Positions 1 to 8,889 of a stretch of DNA of 38,270 nt are shown in pieces (the first letter of the stretch is position 1; every line of letters starts with the position of its first letter). A program made the translations under genes and the position numbers. The DNA is from CAYTAP01 sp964435775. GTDB taxonomy: Bacteria; Planctomycetota; Phycisphaerae; Tepidisphaerales; Tepidisphaeraceae. The stretch lies in assembly GCA_964435775.1 (NCBI GenBank), contig CAYTAP010000022.1, positions 1-38,270 on the forward strand, in the 5' to 3' direction. Under the pieces are notes generated by a model. That model worked only from the letters and a program-made list of their open reading frames with translations, ran no database searches and was not told the origin of the DNA.

Positions 1-1
1 C

Positions 2-1927
2 GCTCTGGTGACGCATGCCTCTCTCGCTTTCGGGCGGGCCGGTGGAGGGGGTGGCTTTGGGGGCGGGGGAGGCGGCGGCGGATTTGGCGGAGGCGGGGGA
101 TTTGGCGGCGGTGGCTTCGGCGGCGGAGGCGGCTTCGGCGGTGGGGGAGGCGGAGGCAGTGATTCGCCTGTCGGGATCTTCATTTTTCTTCTCATCGTCG
201 CCGCGTTCATCCTCATCAAATACCTGGCCAGCCGCGGGCAGCAGGCGTACGCCAACAGCATGATCCGCAGGGGCAATGAAGCCGACGCCCGCTACACACA
301 CACGCAGCTTGTAGCGCGGATGCGGGAGCTTGACCCGACGTTTGATCCGGACGCTTTCGCCAATCGCGTCCGCTCGGCATTCATGAAGATACAGGCCGCG
401 TGGTGCGGGCAGCGCCTCGACGCGGTTCGACCTTTCATTTCGGATGGAATCCACGAACGCTTTTCACTTCAGATCGACGAGCAGAAGCTGCTTGGCTACC
501 ACGATCAGATGAGCGACATTGAAATCCAAAGCCTCATGCTCGCCGCGCTCGAAAGCGATGCGCTGTTCGACACGCTGACCCTTCGCATCAGCGCCAGCGC
601 GGTCGATTACCGCGCATCCCTGCAAGATGGCAGCCGCATGCAAGGCTCGACAGCGCCCGAGCCGTTTGTTGAATACTGGTCGTTTCTTCGCCGGCGTGGG
701 GCCGCGACGGATCCATCCAAACCAGGATTAATCGAAGGGCATTGCCCCAATTGCGGCGCGCCGATCGAGATGAACCAGTTCGCCAACTGCACGCACTGCA
801 AGGCGCTGCTTCGCAGTGGGCAATACGACTGGGTGCTCGCGGAGATCACCCAGGAATCGGAATGGCGCGCCCGCCCGGACCAGGTGCCGGCGGGAGTTCG
901 CGAGCTTCAATCCAAGGATGCGGATTTCAATCTTCAGCATCTGGAGGATCGGGCGTCGGTCATCTTCTGGCGTCAGGATGCGGCCGAGCGGCTGGCGAAA
1001 GTTGATCCGTTGCGCAAGGTGGCAACCGACGACTACTGCGCGCTGGCGGTCAAATCACCCGCCTTTATGCGTGACGGTCAACGAAGCTGGTACGGCGACT
1101 GCGCGGTGGGTTCGGTGACGACGCGCGGGATTGTCTTGTCGCATGATGCGGACACGCCGGACCGGGCGCTGGTCGATATCGCATGGGCTGGCAAGGGTTT
1201 TACACAGCGTCCCAACCAGCCGGCGCAATTAACCGGACACAGCACGCTGCGCCACACGCTCTTCGTGCTCATTCGCAAACCGGATGTGCGGACGAACGCG
1301 GGACACGCGATTTCCTCGGCACACTGCCCAAAGTGCGGCGCGCCGCAGTCGCAGACGACGTCCAACGCCTGCGAGTTTTGCGGGCAGGTGCTCAACGACG
1401 GATCTGCCGACTGGGTGCTGGCGGCGGTGTATCCCACCACAGCGCCCAAAGCGATGGCGCTGATGGCGCAATTGAGCGGCACGGAATCGACCGGTGACGC
1501 GGTGGGGGGTGCAAGGCGCGCCGGACCGCCGCCGTTGCCGTTTTCGCGGGCGGCCTTGCTGGCGCGGATGGTGCAAATGGCGTATGCCGACGGGCAAATC
1601 GATCCCGCCGAGGTGCAAATGCTCAGGCATACCGCGCGGATCTATCGCGTTCCCGATGAACAGTTGCAGCATTTGGTTGATGCGGCCGTTCAAGGGGAAT
1701 TGCACATTCCCGAACCGTCAAGTCGCGACGAATCGCGGCAATGGCTTGAGGCGATGGCGGCGGCAGCGCTGGCGGATGGCGTGGTCCAGCCGGAGGAGCG
1801 GCAGATGTTGCAAAAGGCCGCCGACCGCTCGGGCATGAGCCCGTTCGATCTGGATCAGGTGATGAAATCACAGCAGGCGGCGAGGTTGAGGAGCGCCCGC
1901 GACGCCTTGCGGCAGTCGGGCGGTTGA
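2..1927 (+). CDS. Membrane-anchored Gly-rich protein with tandem Tim44-like/zinc-ribbon units and a TerB-like C-terminus (5' partial)
   Basis: The frame is open to the left edge, so the true start and probably a signal peptide lie outside; the GTG at 8 would leave no signal peptide. In order, numbered from that GTG: a Gly/Phe-rich stretch (about 12-50), one membrane segment (about 54-70), a Tim44/NTF2-like region with 'AAWCGQRLDAVRPFISDG' (about 105-230), a zinc ribbon (CPNCGAP...CTHC), a second NTF2-like region, a second ribbon (CPKCGAP...CEFC), and an alpha-helical TerB-like domain (ALLARMVQMAYADGQIDP; AAALADGVVQPEERQML). Both ribbons are followed by 'DWVLA', so the NTF2-ribbon unit looks duplicated. 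Tim44-like domains bind membranes or proteins, and TerB domains sit in envelope stress complexes. The substrate is unknown. It converges on the peptidase gene to its right. Confidence 0.75.
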   Translation, partial: ALVTHASLAFGRAGGGGGFGGGGGGGGFGGGGGFGGGGFGGGGGFGGGGGGGSDSPVGIFIFLLIVAAFILIKYLASRGQQAYANSMIRRGNEADARYTHTQLVARMRELDPTFDPDAFANRVRSAFMKIQAAWCGQRLDAVRPFISDGIHERFSLQIDEQKLLGYHDQMSDIEIQSLMLAALESDALFDTLTLRISASAVDYRASLQDGSRMQGSTAPEPFVEYWSFLRRRGAATDPSKPGLIEGHCPNCGAPIEMNQFANCTHCKALLRSGQYDWVLAEITQESEWRARPDQVPAGVRELQSKDADFNLQHLEDRASVIFWRQDAAERLAKVDPLRKVATDDYCALAVKSPAFMRDGQRSWYGDCAVGSVTTRGIVLSHDADTPDRALVDIAWAGKGFTQRPNQPAQLTGHSTLRHTLFVLIRKPDVRTNAGHAISSAHCPKCGAPQSQTTSNACEFCGQVLNDGSADWVLAAVYPTTAPKAMALMAQLSGTESTGDAVGGARRAGPPPLPFSRAALLARMVQMAYADGQIDPAEVQMLRHTARIYRVPDEQLQHLVDAAVQGELHIPEPSSRDESRQWLEAMAAAALADGVVQPEERQMLQKAADRSGMSPFDLDQVMKSQQAARLRSARDALRQSGG

Positions 1928-1966
1928 ACTCGCCGCTTTCTTCAATCGGCCCCCATGTCGTGCGAT

Positions 1967-3322
1967 TCAGTTTCGTCCGCGGCGCGGTCCGACTTGTTGA
2001 AGATATTGCCGCCAGGCGGCCTCGAGCATCGGCAGCGTCCAGTGATAGTGCTTTTGCAGCGCATCCTCGATCGACATGCCCGCCTTGAGATCGTCGAACA
2101 TCGCCATGAACGCCTTGTGGTCGCGGGCAATGAGCGTCTCGGCCAGCGTGCGCATGACCGGGTACCACTTGCCGTCCATCCTCGTCATCGTGAAAAGCTC
2201 GGCGATGCTCTGGTTGCTTTTGGCCATGCCGATGGCCGCGGCGTAGGCATCGGGACGGGGAAACTGGGTGGAAGCGATCACTTCGGCAATGCCCTCATTC
2301 AACCAGTTGGGGATTCTCGCGTTGCTCCGATAGCGCGCGACAAACGCGTGGGTGAACTCGTGGGTCAGCACATACGCCCAGCTCCTTTCGGCCAGTCGCA
2401 CGTTGTTGCCATACCGCTTCAAATCAGGCTTCCACATGACCATGTGACCCACCCCGTCGCTGCGCCCCCAGTAGTATCCGGCATAGCCCGCCATATCGCC
2501 GATGTGATCGATCCTCGTGGCGAATGCGGCAAAGTCCTCCTGTTTTGCGATCATGTACACCGGCAGCTTGCCAACGAAAATATTGTCGGTCACGGGAAGG
2601 TTGAACTGTCTGCTCACCGCGCCGTATGCGCCCTCAAGATTCGTTTTGAGAAACTCATATTCACGCGGATCCCAATCAGTGAAGATCAGAAAGTGCGCCG
2701 TTTGGATTTCGCTGAGCTTCAACCCCAATTCCGTCGCCACCTTTTTGGCTTGCGCCTCGGCGGCTTCGATGGCGGCTTTGTCCTGCTCCGGTGTGGATTT
2801 CACATAGGCCACGGCAACGCCGGCAGGGGAATCCTTGGAGTCGTCCTCCGCCGCATTGGCCGGGGCGCTCGTGGGCGCGTCCGCTGCTTTCAATAGCGAT
2901 CCGGGTTGCCGCACGAGAACCTGCTTCACCTGATCGTCGAGGGCTGGGTTCATCCGTGCGGCTTTCGCCAGCGACTCGCGGGCGCGATCAGTGACGCCCA
3001 TATCCCACCCGAACGTTCCCAGCTCCAGCCAATCCTCGGCCTTGGATTTGTCGATCAGCCGCGAGCGCAGAATGAACGCCGACGTGCCCGTCAAATCAAC
3101 CCATTTCAAGGATTTTTCGATCTTTCCGGTGCGCACAACCAGCGTGGTGTCATCGTAACGGAGCAGATGCCCGCTGAGATGGCTCGGGCGGCCGCTGCGC
3201 AGGGTGATTTCCGTGTAGATGGGCTTTTCCAGCTCGCCGCCAATGGCCGTGAGTGTGACGCAGGACAGGCTGAACACGAGAAATAGCGAAGCAAAACGAC
3301 CGGTGCGGCGGGTTGAAATCAT
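1967..3322 (-). CDS. Secreted gluzincin-type metallopeptidase (DUF1570-like)
   Basis: A predicted exported zinc peptidase of 451 residues. I start it at the ATG at 3322, because a GGAG lies about 10 bases upstream and a signal peptide follows (ISTRRTGRFASLFLVFSLSC). A reading frame from 3361 would overlap the upstream osmC gene. The catalytic signature is HEFTH at about residues 321-325 with a downstream NEGIAE at about 342-347, the HExxH...E arrangement of gluzincins found in planctomycete DUF1570-type proteins. Before it come a small beta-rich region (YTEITLRSGRPSHLSGHLLR), a helical, Ala-rich region (about 100-205) and an 'HFLIFTDWDPREYEFL' region. The natural substrate is unknown. It lies 26 bp after osmC on the same strand and may be co-transcribed. 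Confidence 0.8.
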   Translation of the reverse strand: MISTRRTGRFASLFLVFSLSCVTLTAIGGELEKPIYTEITLRSGRPSHLSGHLLRYDDTTLVVRTGKIEKSLKWVDLTGTSAFILRSRLIDKSKAEDWLELGTFGWDMGVTDRARESLAKAARMNPALDDQVKQVLVRQPGSLLKAADAPTSAPANAAEDDSKDSPAGVAVAYVKSTPEQDKAAIEAAEAQAKKVATELGLKLSEIQTAHFLIFTDWDPREYEFLKTNLEGAYGAVSRQFNLPVTDNIFVGKLPVYMIAKQEDFAAFATRIDHIGDMAGYAGYYWGRSDGVGHMVMWKPDLKRYGNNVRLAERSWAYVLTHEFTHAFVARYRSNARIPNWLNEGIAEVIASTQFPRPDAYAAAIGMAKSNQSIAELFTMTRMDGKWYPVMRTLAETLIARDHKAFMAMFDDLKAGMSIEDALQKHYHWTLPMLEAAWRQYLQQVGPRRGRN

Positions 3323-3348
3323 CGTATCACGCTCCGACGAGGGACGGC

Positions 3349-3759
3349 TCAGCTCGCCCAATGAAAGGTGACGGGGGCGTCGATATCCGGGTGAAGGCTT
3401 TGGTGGACGGGGCAGGTGAGCACGGCCCGCTCAATCATTTGCCGCTGATCCAGGGTGAGTTTGATCGGCACGGTGATTTCCACAGGCAGCCGGCCGATCC
3501 GTCGGACAGGCGCGGTGATCATATGCTTTTCAACGCGTACGGCCGTTCCACCCAGATCCCACTCGTGGCGGCGGGCGATGATCCCCATGATTGTCAGCAT
3601 GCACGATCCAAGGGCGACGGCGACCAGATCGGTCGGGGAAAAGGATTCGGCGCGCCCCTGGTTGTCCAAGGGGGCGTCGGTGCTCAGTGTCGTGCCGGAC
3701 GGGCCGTGCGTTGCCAGGCAGCGAAGTTGACCTTCATAAACAATTCGTACTTCGACCAT
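3349..3759 (-). CDS. OsmC family peroxide-reductase-like protein
   Basis: OsmC/Ohr-family proteins reduce organic or inorganic peroxides with two active-site cysteines in the cytoplasm. Both are present: Cys53 in 'ALGSCMLTIMG' and Cys116 in 'LTCPVHQSL'. The ATG at 3759 gives 136 residues, the usual length, and is preceded by a perfect AGGAG seven bases upstream. A reading frame extending to 3909 only adds non-conserved residues. The N-terminal 'MVEVRIVYEGQLRCLATHGP' beta-strand pattern fits the OsmC branch (YhfA/SACOL1771-like) rather than Ohr. It lies directly upstream of the metallopeptidase gene on the same strand. The AT-rich region on its 5' side probably contains its promoter. Confidence 0.88.
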   Translation of the reverse strand: MVEVRIVYEGQLRCLATHGPSGTTLSTDAPLDNQGRAESFSPTDLVAVALGSCMLTIMGIIARRHEWDLGGTAVRVEKHMITAPVRRIGRLPVEITVPIKLTLDQRQMIERAVLTCPVHQSLHPDIDAPVTFHWAS

Positions 3760-3859
3760 CAATGGCTCCTCACTCACATGCCGGAAAGGGTGCATAATCA
3801 GTGTACCGCGCGCCCCATCCGGCACCAAGGCATGACCGTTACCCATCGCATTGCCTGAC

Positions 3860-4258
3860 GACATTGTAATGTTGGGGTTGGATATGAATTGGCACATAAC
3901 ATAGATCACCCAAGAGGTCTCCCATTCATACAGCTCTCAACATAACTATTATTCAGATGAGCAAAAATACCTTCTTGCATAACAACATTAGTATTGTTTC
4001 ATTTTGTTCATAATGAGAATTTACAACCGTCCTATGGGTCAGCGGCACGCACATTGCTAAGGCACGTAAAAGGGGCATATATTGAACAAATTGTAATGAA
4101 ACCTTAGGATAAACAACAATTTTATCGGTCTGTGGGAAAATGGGATGATGATGGATTTGCGCGAAACGGTCGCCTCTGACCATAAAAATAAATTTTTTTT
4201 ATCGATCTACTTTTTCATTCATAATACAACCTCGATATCTGCAAATGATGATATAACT
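3860..4258. other. AT-rich gene-free stretch
   Basis: This stretch, between osmC and the first beta-helix gene, is strikingly richer in A and T than the rest of the window and includes runs of T and A near 4184-4205. I see no credible coding frame; the short frames here have no family likeness. It abuts a run of N. It may hold divergent promoters for osmC and the large secreted protein, or be transferred DNA; neither is demonstrated. Confidence 0.6.
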
Positions 4259-4301
4259 NNNNNNNNNNNNNNNNNNNNNNNNNNNNNNNNNNNNNNNNNN
4301 N
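4259..4301. other. Assembly gap (43 N)
   Basis: A run of 43 undetermined bases at the right end of the AT-rich stretch. The true content and length are unknown, so promoter or leader elements of the downstream gene may be missing. Confidence 0.99.
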
Positions 4302-4389
4302 CCATTGGTTTGCCGGTGGATCGGCTCCGGGGGGATTTTGGGGGCTTGCATCTTCTTGAATGACCCACTATTTGAGCTACCCGTGATGT

Positions 4390-4434
4390 CGGAGGACTGG
4401 GACCAACGGGCTGGTCTCACTCGCCGTTCCTCCG
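4390..4434 (+). promoter_or_regulatory. Structured leader hairpin upstream of the beta-helix protein gene
   Basis: An outer 7-bp stem (CGGAGGA at 4390-4396 with TCCTCCG at 4428-4434) encloses an inner 7-bp stem with one G-U pair (GGGACCA at 4399-4405 with TGGTCTC at 4412-4418). It ends 43 bases before the ATG at 4478 and could be part of the mRNA leader. It matches no riboswitch class that I can recognise. Confidence 0.35.
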
Positions 4435-4477
4435 TGACGCCACCAGAGCAATCCCACCCCCATGAGAGGATCACGCC

Positions 4478-7195
4478 ATGACTGACTGGAATTCCCTTAG
4501 CGGATTTTGCGCCCAACTTGTTTCGTCCATGTTCGACATCAGCCGGCGCTGCGCCGACTGGACCGTTGAACGCACACAGTCCGTTTCGCAGTCCGTTGAT
4601 GCGATGACGGCAACGCCCGTGGGGAGCATGCGTCTGGAAAGCCTTGAAAGCCGCCAGCTTTTGTCGGCCGTCACGTTTGTAGATGGGGTGCTTCGTTTGG
4701 AAGGGAACCGGGATACCGTCAATATGATGACGGTTGTTGTCGCGAACGACACCAATCTGATCGCCACGGCCAATGACCGCAACCTGAACATCGATGTCAG
4801 CCGGGTGAAATCAATTCAAATCGTCGGGGGAACCAAGTCCGACTCCATCTATATGACCGCCAACGTCTCCATCGGAGCGGAAATCTGGGGTAATGGCGGT
4901 AACGACTTCATTCAAGGCGGCGCCGGCGACGACATCATTCACGGCGGCGACGGCAACAGCTACGTCAATGCGCGCGGCGGCCGCAACATCATCACAGGTG
5001 GTGAGGGGAATGACACCTTCTGGGTTAATCCCCTGACCGACACCTACGATGCCAAGGGCGGACGCAACACCGTCTATAGCGCGCTGGACAAGACACGGCT
5101 CGACAATGCCTCGGTCAGCTCAGGCGGCATCAGCAGTTCTACCGGCAATTCCAACCAAGGTACGACGCCCACACCAACTCCCACGCCGACCCCAACGCCA
5201 ACACCGACACCGACCCCAACGCCGACGCCAACTCCCACACCGACGCCGACACCGACGCCAACGCCAACTCCCACACCGACGCCGACTCCAACGCCGACAC
5301 CGACCCCAACGCCGACGCCGACCCCAACGCCGACGCCGACTCCCACACCGACACCAACGCCGACACCGACCCCAACGCCGACGCCGACTCCCACACCGAC
5401 ACCAACGCCAACGCCAACGCCGACGCCGACTCCCACACCGACGCCGACTCCCACACCGACGCCAACGCCGAGCAACCCCAACGCGGCATCGCCTCGTGCT
5501 TCGATTCGGCTGGTGGACACCGATTCAATCATGGCCGGCGGTTCGATTCACGTGGACGGCACCAACTCGTCCATGGGGACCGGTCAGATGGAGGAAGGGA
5601 TGTTCCAGTGGAACTTCGGCGACCGTGGTTCACAGTACAATGAATTGAGCGGATTCAATGCCGCGCATCTATATGACAAGGCGGGCACGTACACCGTGAC
5701 CTTGACGGTGACCAACTCGGCCGGCAAGCAATCGACCCAGACTCAGAAGATCACCGTGGCGTCGGATACCCGCCGTCGGGTGTATGTCGCCGCCAACGGC
5801 AACGATTCGAATGATGGGTCATCTCCGGACCGCGCCATCAAGACGGTTCAGCGCGTCCAGCAGTTGCTGGGTGACAACACCGCGGTTCTTTTCAAGCGGG
5901 GTGACAGCTTCAATCTCACCGGTAATTTTGTGATTTCCAACCGCAACGTGCTCGTGGGCGCCTATGGCAACGGCGCGTTGCCCCGGCTGAACACCTTTGT
6001 TTCCGGCAACGTGAACAACGTCATCGGCATGGGTAATCCGGCCAGGAATGTGACGATTCGGGATTTGTCGTTTGACACGCCATCCGCCGCCAGCGGAACC
6101 GATCAGAATGGCATGGGATACGCGATTTCGCCGCACGGCAAGGAAATTGCGATCGTCGGATGCGAGTTCCTGAACATCGGCTATGCGATCAACGGCAACA
6201 TGTCACCGGATGGCGTTTTGATCCAGGACAACACCGCACCTCTGGCGACGGGTTTGCGCGGCTACTTCGTGTGGGTCCAGGGAAGCGATTATACGATCCT
6301 GGGCAACACGGTCGCCAACAGCACCCGCGAGCACATCATCCGCCTGCGATTCAATCCAAACAACGTCCTGATCGCCAACAACGACCTGACGAACCTGGAC
6401 CGGCGTTCGAGCGATTCACAGGATGACTCCAAGGGTGTGATCGTCGTGCAGGAGAGCCGCAATGTGTACGTGACGGGCAACCGCATCCAGGATGGAACGA
6501 TCACGGTCGGCCCACTGGGCGCGCGGGATGCCGGTTTGGCCGGTGACTACACGGACAACGTGGTCATCGACGGGAACCGCGTGTTCAACACGGAGGTTGA
6601 CATCAACGCCGGCGCCCGCGGCGTCATGGTACGGAACAACATCATCCAGCGGGATGACAACGCCTGCATCGTGGTCAGCGGTTACGACGGCTACTTCGGC
6701 CGGGGTGTTGAAAACGCACAGATCATCAACAACACCGGGATCAACAACTCGAACATCGGCAAGTTCTTCCTGCTCCAGGGCAAGGCGCAGGGTCTGGTGT
6801 TGGACAACAACCTGTATGTCGCCCCCAAGCTCCTGACCGGTCCCAATGGAACGGCGGTGGTGTCGATCTATGACACCAACCTCGGAAGCTTCAAGGAAAT
6901 CAACAACAATGTCTGGTCAATCCCGGGCCGGATTGATGGCTGGGCTGATGGCGGGATCAATTTCCTGGGCATCAACGGCATGACTGGGCCGGATGCGTAT
7001 CGGACACCGGCGGAATGGAACGCGCTCGACAAGGTCGGCACGGACCTGTTCGCCAATGTGACGATCAACGACAACGGCACGCCGACGGACAGCACGTCGA
7101 CCACTGGTGCACGGCAGTACGACGGCGTGTTCCTCGACATCAACGGTAAGCTGCGTGTGGGCAACATCTGGTCGGCCGGCGCGATCCAGGCGTGA
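4478..7195 (+). CDS. Giant secreted protein: planctomycete export motif, RTX-like repeats, Thr-Pro linker, PKD domain, right-handed beta-helix
   Basis: 905 residues. A GAGAGGA ribosome site precedes the ATG. In order: a long N-region ending in the planctomycete export motif LESLESRQLLSA (53-64); Gly/Asp nonapeptide-like repeats of the calcium-binding RTX type (about 138-182, GGNDFIQGGAGDDIIHGGDG); an uninterrupted Thr-Pro linker (229-331); a PKD domain (about 340-428, YDKAGTYTVTLTVTNSAG); and a long C-terminal region starting 'RRVYVAANGNDSNDGSSPDRAIKTVQ', which resembles the DUF1565/pectate-lyase-like right-handed beta-helix start and is rich in N-x-D/N turns. I see no clear polysaccharide-lyase catalytic set, so it could be a glycan-binding matrix protein or a lyase/epimerase. 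It is paralogous to the protein at 8917-11595, and glycosyltransferase genes surround it. A hairpin terminator follows. Confidence 0.85.
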   Translation: MTDWNSLSGFCAQLVSSMFDISRRCADWTVERTQSVSQSVDAMTATPVGSMRLESLESRQLLSAVTFVDGVLRLEGNRDTVNMMTVVVANDTNLIATANDRNLNIDVSRVKSIQIVGGTKSDSIYMTANVSIGAEIWGNGGNDFIQGGAGDDIIHGGDGNSYVNARGGRNIITGGEGNDTFWVNPLTDTYDAKGGRNTVYSALDKTRLDNASVSSGGISSSTGNSNQGTTPTPTPTPTPTPTPTPTPTPTPTPTPTPTPTPTPTPTPTPTPTPTPTPTPTPTPTPTPTPTPTPTPTPTPTPTPTPTPTPTPTPTPTPTPTPTPTPTPTPTPSNPNAASPRASIRLVDTDSIMAGGSIHVDGTNSSMGTGQMEEGMFQWNFGDRGSQYNELSGFNAAHLYDKAGTYTVTLTVTNSAGKQSTQTQKITVASDTRRRVYVAANGNDSNDGSSPDRAIKTVQRVQQLLGDNTAVLFKRGDSFNLTGNFVISNRNVLVGAYGNGALPRLNTFVSGNVNNVIGMGNPARNVTIRDLSFDTPSAASGTDQNGMGYAISPHGKEIAIVGCEFLNIGYAINGNMSPDGVLIQDNTAPLATGLRGYFVWVQGSDYTILGNTVANSTREHIIRLRFNPNNVLIANNDLTNLDRRSSDSQDDSKGVIVVQESRNVYVTGNRIQDGTITVGPLGARDAGLAGDYTDNVVIDGNRVFNTEVDINAGARGVMVRNNIIQRDDNACIVVSGYDGYFGRGVENAQIINNTGINNSNIGKFFLLQGKAQGLVLDNNLYVAPKLLTGPNGTAVVSIYDTNLGSFKEINNNVWSIPGRIDGWADGGINFLGINGMTGPDAYRTPAEWNALDKVGTDLFANVTINDNGTPTDSTSTTGARQYDGVFLDINGKLRVGNIWSAGAIQA
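5162..5470 (+). repeat. Degenerate hexanucleotide array encoding (Thr-Pro)n
   Basis: About 309 bp of tandem ACN-CCN hexamers inside the secreted-protein gene, arranged in loose higher-order blocks such as ACGCCGACTCCCACACCG. It encodes 103 residues of strict Thr-Pro alternation. The third bases vary, so the array is kept at the protein level and is not a recent pure microsatellite. The opposite strand reads as an open (Gly-Val)n frame, an artefact of the repeat. Confidence 0.95.
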
Positions 7196-7227
7196 TGGGC
7201 GGTTTTCACACGGCCTATTGATTCTTC

Positions 7228-7266
7228 AACGACACTCGCGTTTCTCACAGAGGCGCGAGTGTCGTT
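7228..7266 (+). terminator. Rho-independent-like terminator
   Basis: A perfect 13-bp inverted repeat (AACGACACTCGCG at 7228-7240 and its complement at 7254-7266) with a 13-base loop, 33 bases after the stop of the beta-helix gene. The downstream tract is only moderately T-rich. It should separate this gene from the membrane glycosyltransferase gene. Confidence 0.65.
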
Positions 7267-7352
7267 GTCATTATGGAGCGCGTCATCCATATCGCACCTG
7301 ACCAACGGCAGGGGGGTGGAGGCGCGAATGATTGCATGCCGATAGGGTATTG

Positions 7353-8705
7353 ATGAGCGATGAAGAAGTAACCTCCGCGGGCCAACAATCCGACTGCAAG
7401 TCCTGCCGCTGGTCGGCCGTACGTGAACACGGGGCTTGGGTCTATTTTGTCGTGGCGATGTTGATGGCGTCGGCATACCTGGCTGCGGTGGGGCGGTCCC
7501 ATTTCGGCGGGTTGGATGAGGAACCAAAGGTGGCAGCGCATATTGCCCACGGGGATGGGTATCTGACGCCCATGGATGCCTCGCCGTCGGCCGAACCCAC
7601 CTGCTGGATGCCGCCGGGATATCCGTATCTGATGGCCGGCGTTTATCTGCTGTTCGGAATCGCAACCCCCGCGTCACTTTGGATCATGCTGGGTTTGAAT
7701 GCGCTCTTTTTCTCCGCTGCGGTGTGTGCGGCATATCAGATGGGACGGCTTCTGTTTTCTCCCCTGGCTGGCTGGGCGGCGGGAGCGCTGGTGCTTTTGC
7801 ATCCGCTGTTTCTTCTGCGGACCGCCTATTTCTGGGACACATATCTCTCGCTGGCCATGTTTGCGTGGCTGATCGCCTGGGCGGTGGTGATCGCCCGGCG
7901 GGGGGCATCGGTCAAAATAGTATTGCTTTACGGCGCGGCGCTGGGCCTGCTCGCTTTGATCAACCCGTCCTACATGGCGACGTATCCGATCCTGGTCCTT
8001 GTCGCGTGCGGCAGGGTGCCCTGGTCACGCCGCATCAAGCTCAGCGCCTGCGCGCTGGCGACATTTATTGTCGTTCTGATCCCCTGGACGATTCGTGGAT
8101 ATATCGTACATCATGAAATCTATGCCGTGCGCAACGGGCCGGAACTGGAAATGTGGATCGGCAATCAAGCCGGACACAGCGGATGGATCGAACTCGAGAG
8201 TCACCCATCAGTCAACATCGCCGAAGGGGATTTGATGCGGCGGCTTGGTGAGAAGGCCTATTTCAAACTGTGCGAGAAACGCTTTATACAGGAATATGAT
8301 CGGGATCCGTCCGCCTTCTGGCTGCGGTCGTTGCGACGATTTGGATTCTATTTCGCCGGTGACCCGGCCCCCAACGCGTCGATTCAGCTTGTTTCAGGAC
8401 CCGGGCGCATGTATTTGCTGCGCACGGCGCTCGATTGGACGGTTCTGCTTCTGGCCATCCTGGGCGCGATCGTGGCCATCCGTTCGCCGCGGCGCGTCTG
8501 GTGGATTGTTCCGCTTATCCTGTTGTGCGGCCTTCCATACTACTTCACGCATGTGAGTTATCGATACACGATGCCCGCGCGTTTTCTCATGCTGGTTTGC
8601 ATTTCAGCATTGATACCGGCGGCGATTCATGTGCTACAGCGGCGCAAAGCTTCATGCGCCACTGAAACGGGCGCCTGTGAAAAGAGCGAAATCCCTTCCG
8701 CCTGA
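7353..8705 (+). CDS. PMT_2 / GT39-GT83-like integral membrane glycosyltransferase
   Basis: 450 residues with about nine to ten hydrophobic segments. Members of this GT-C superfamily (ArnT, Rgt and protein O-mannosyltransferase relatives) transfer a sugar from a polyprenyl-phosphate donor on the outer face of the membrane. After the first membrane segment the first extracytoplasmic loop carries 'GGLDEEPKVAAHIAHGDGY' with the conserved acidic Asp-Glu pair. It is followed by the family hallmark 'MPPGYPYLMAGVYLLFG'. I chose the ATG at 7353 because an AGGG lies upstream; a TTG at 7332 would add seven residues. It sits between the two genes for secreted proteins with Thr-Pro linkers, which suggests a role in modifying them or in building a surface glycan. 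The acceptor cannot be read from sequence. Confidence 0.8.
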   Translation: MSDEEVTSAGQQSDCKSCRWSAVREHGAWVYFVVAMLMASAYLAAVGRSHFGGLDEEPKVAAHIAHGDGYLTPMDASPSAEPTCWMPPGYPYLMAGVYLLFGIATPASLWIMLGLNALFFSAAVCAAYQMGRLLFSPLAGWAAGALVLLHPLFLLRTAYFWDTYLSLAMFAWLIAWAVVIARRGASVKIVLLYGAALGLLALINPSYMATYPILVLVACGRVPWSRRIKLSACALATFIVVLIPWTIRGYIVHHEIYAVRNGPELEMWIGNQAGHSGWIELESHPSVNIAEGDLMRRLGEKAYFKLCEKRFIQEYDRDPSAFWLRSLRRFGFYFAGDPAPNASIQLVSGPGRMYLLRTALDWTVLLLAILGAIVAIRSPRRVWWIVPLILLCGLPYYFTHVSYRYTMPARFLMLVCISALIPAAIHVLQRRKASCATETGACEKSEIPSA

Positions 8706-8759
8706 ACTGGCAGGGGGGATATCACATGGTTATCGGTCCAGACAGAATGTCCGGCGCGT

Positions 8760-8790
8760 GCGCAGCACCGTTAAGCTGGTGGGGCTGCGC
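8760..8790 (+). terminator. Bulged hairpin, possible terminator of the membrane glycosyltransferase gene
   Basis: GCGCAG-CACC (8760-8769) pairs with GGTG-(GGG bulge)-CTGCGC (8778-8790) around an 8-base loop, 54 bases after the stop codon. It lacks a clear T tract, so factor-independent termination is uncertain. Confidence 0.4.
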
Positions 8791-8868
8791 CCTTTGAGAC
8801 GGCGCGGTTGCATGTGACCGGCTAAAAAATCCATCTTTCCCGCACTGACTTGCATGAGTGGGCGGCTG

Positions 8869-8889
8869 CATCACCCGAACTTGGTGATG
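8869..8889 (+). promoter_or_regulatory. Leader hairpin of the second beta-helix gene
   Basis: CATCACC and GGTGATG form a perfect 7-bp stem with a 7-base loop 27 bases before the ATG at 8917. Just after it lies CACTCGCCGT (8894-8903), a 10-mer that also occurs in the leader of the paralogous gene (4418-4427). Function is unknown. Confidence 0.3.

Noticed and set aside
4390..4434. Cyclic-di-GMP or other known riboswitch before the first beta-helix gene
   Set aside because: The stems do not carry the conserved loop sequences of any class I can recall.
4890..5030. RTX toxin reading of the Gly/Asp repeats
   Set aside because: Only a few repeats, no toxin domain and no type I secretion genes; the planctomycete export motif explains secretion better.
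5074..5532. Open (Gly-Val)n frame opposite the Thr-Pro linker
   Set aside because: It is the mechanical reverse complement of the ACN-CCN repeat and has no start context or family likeness.
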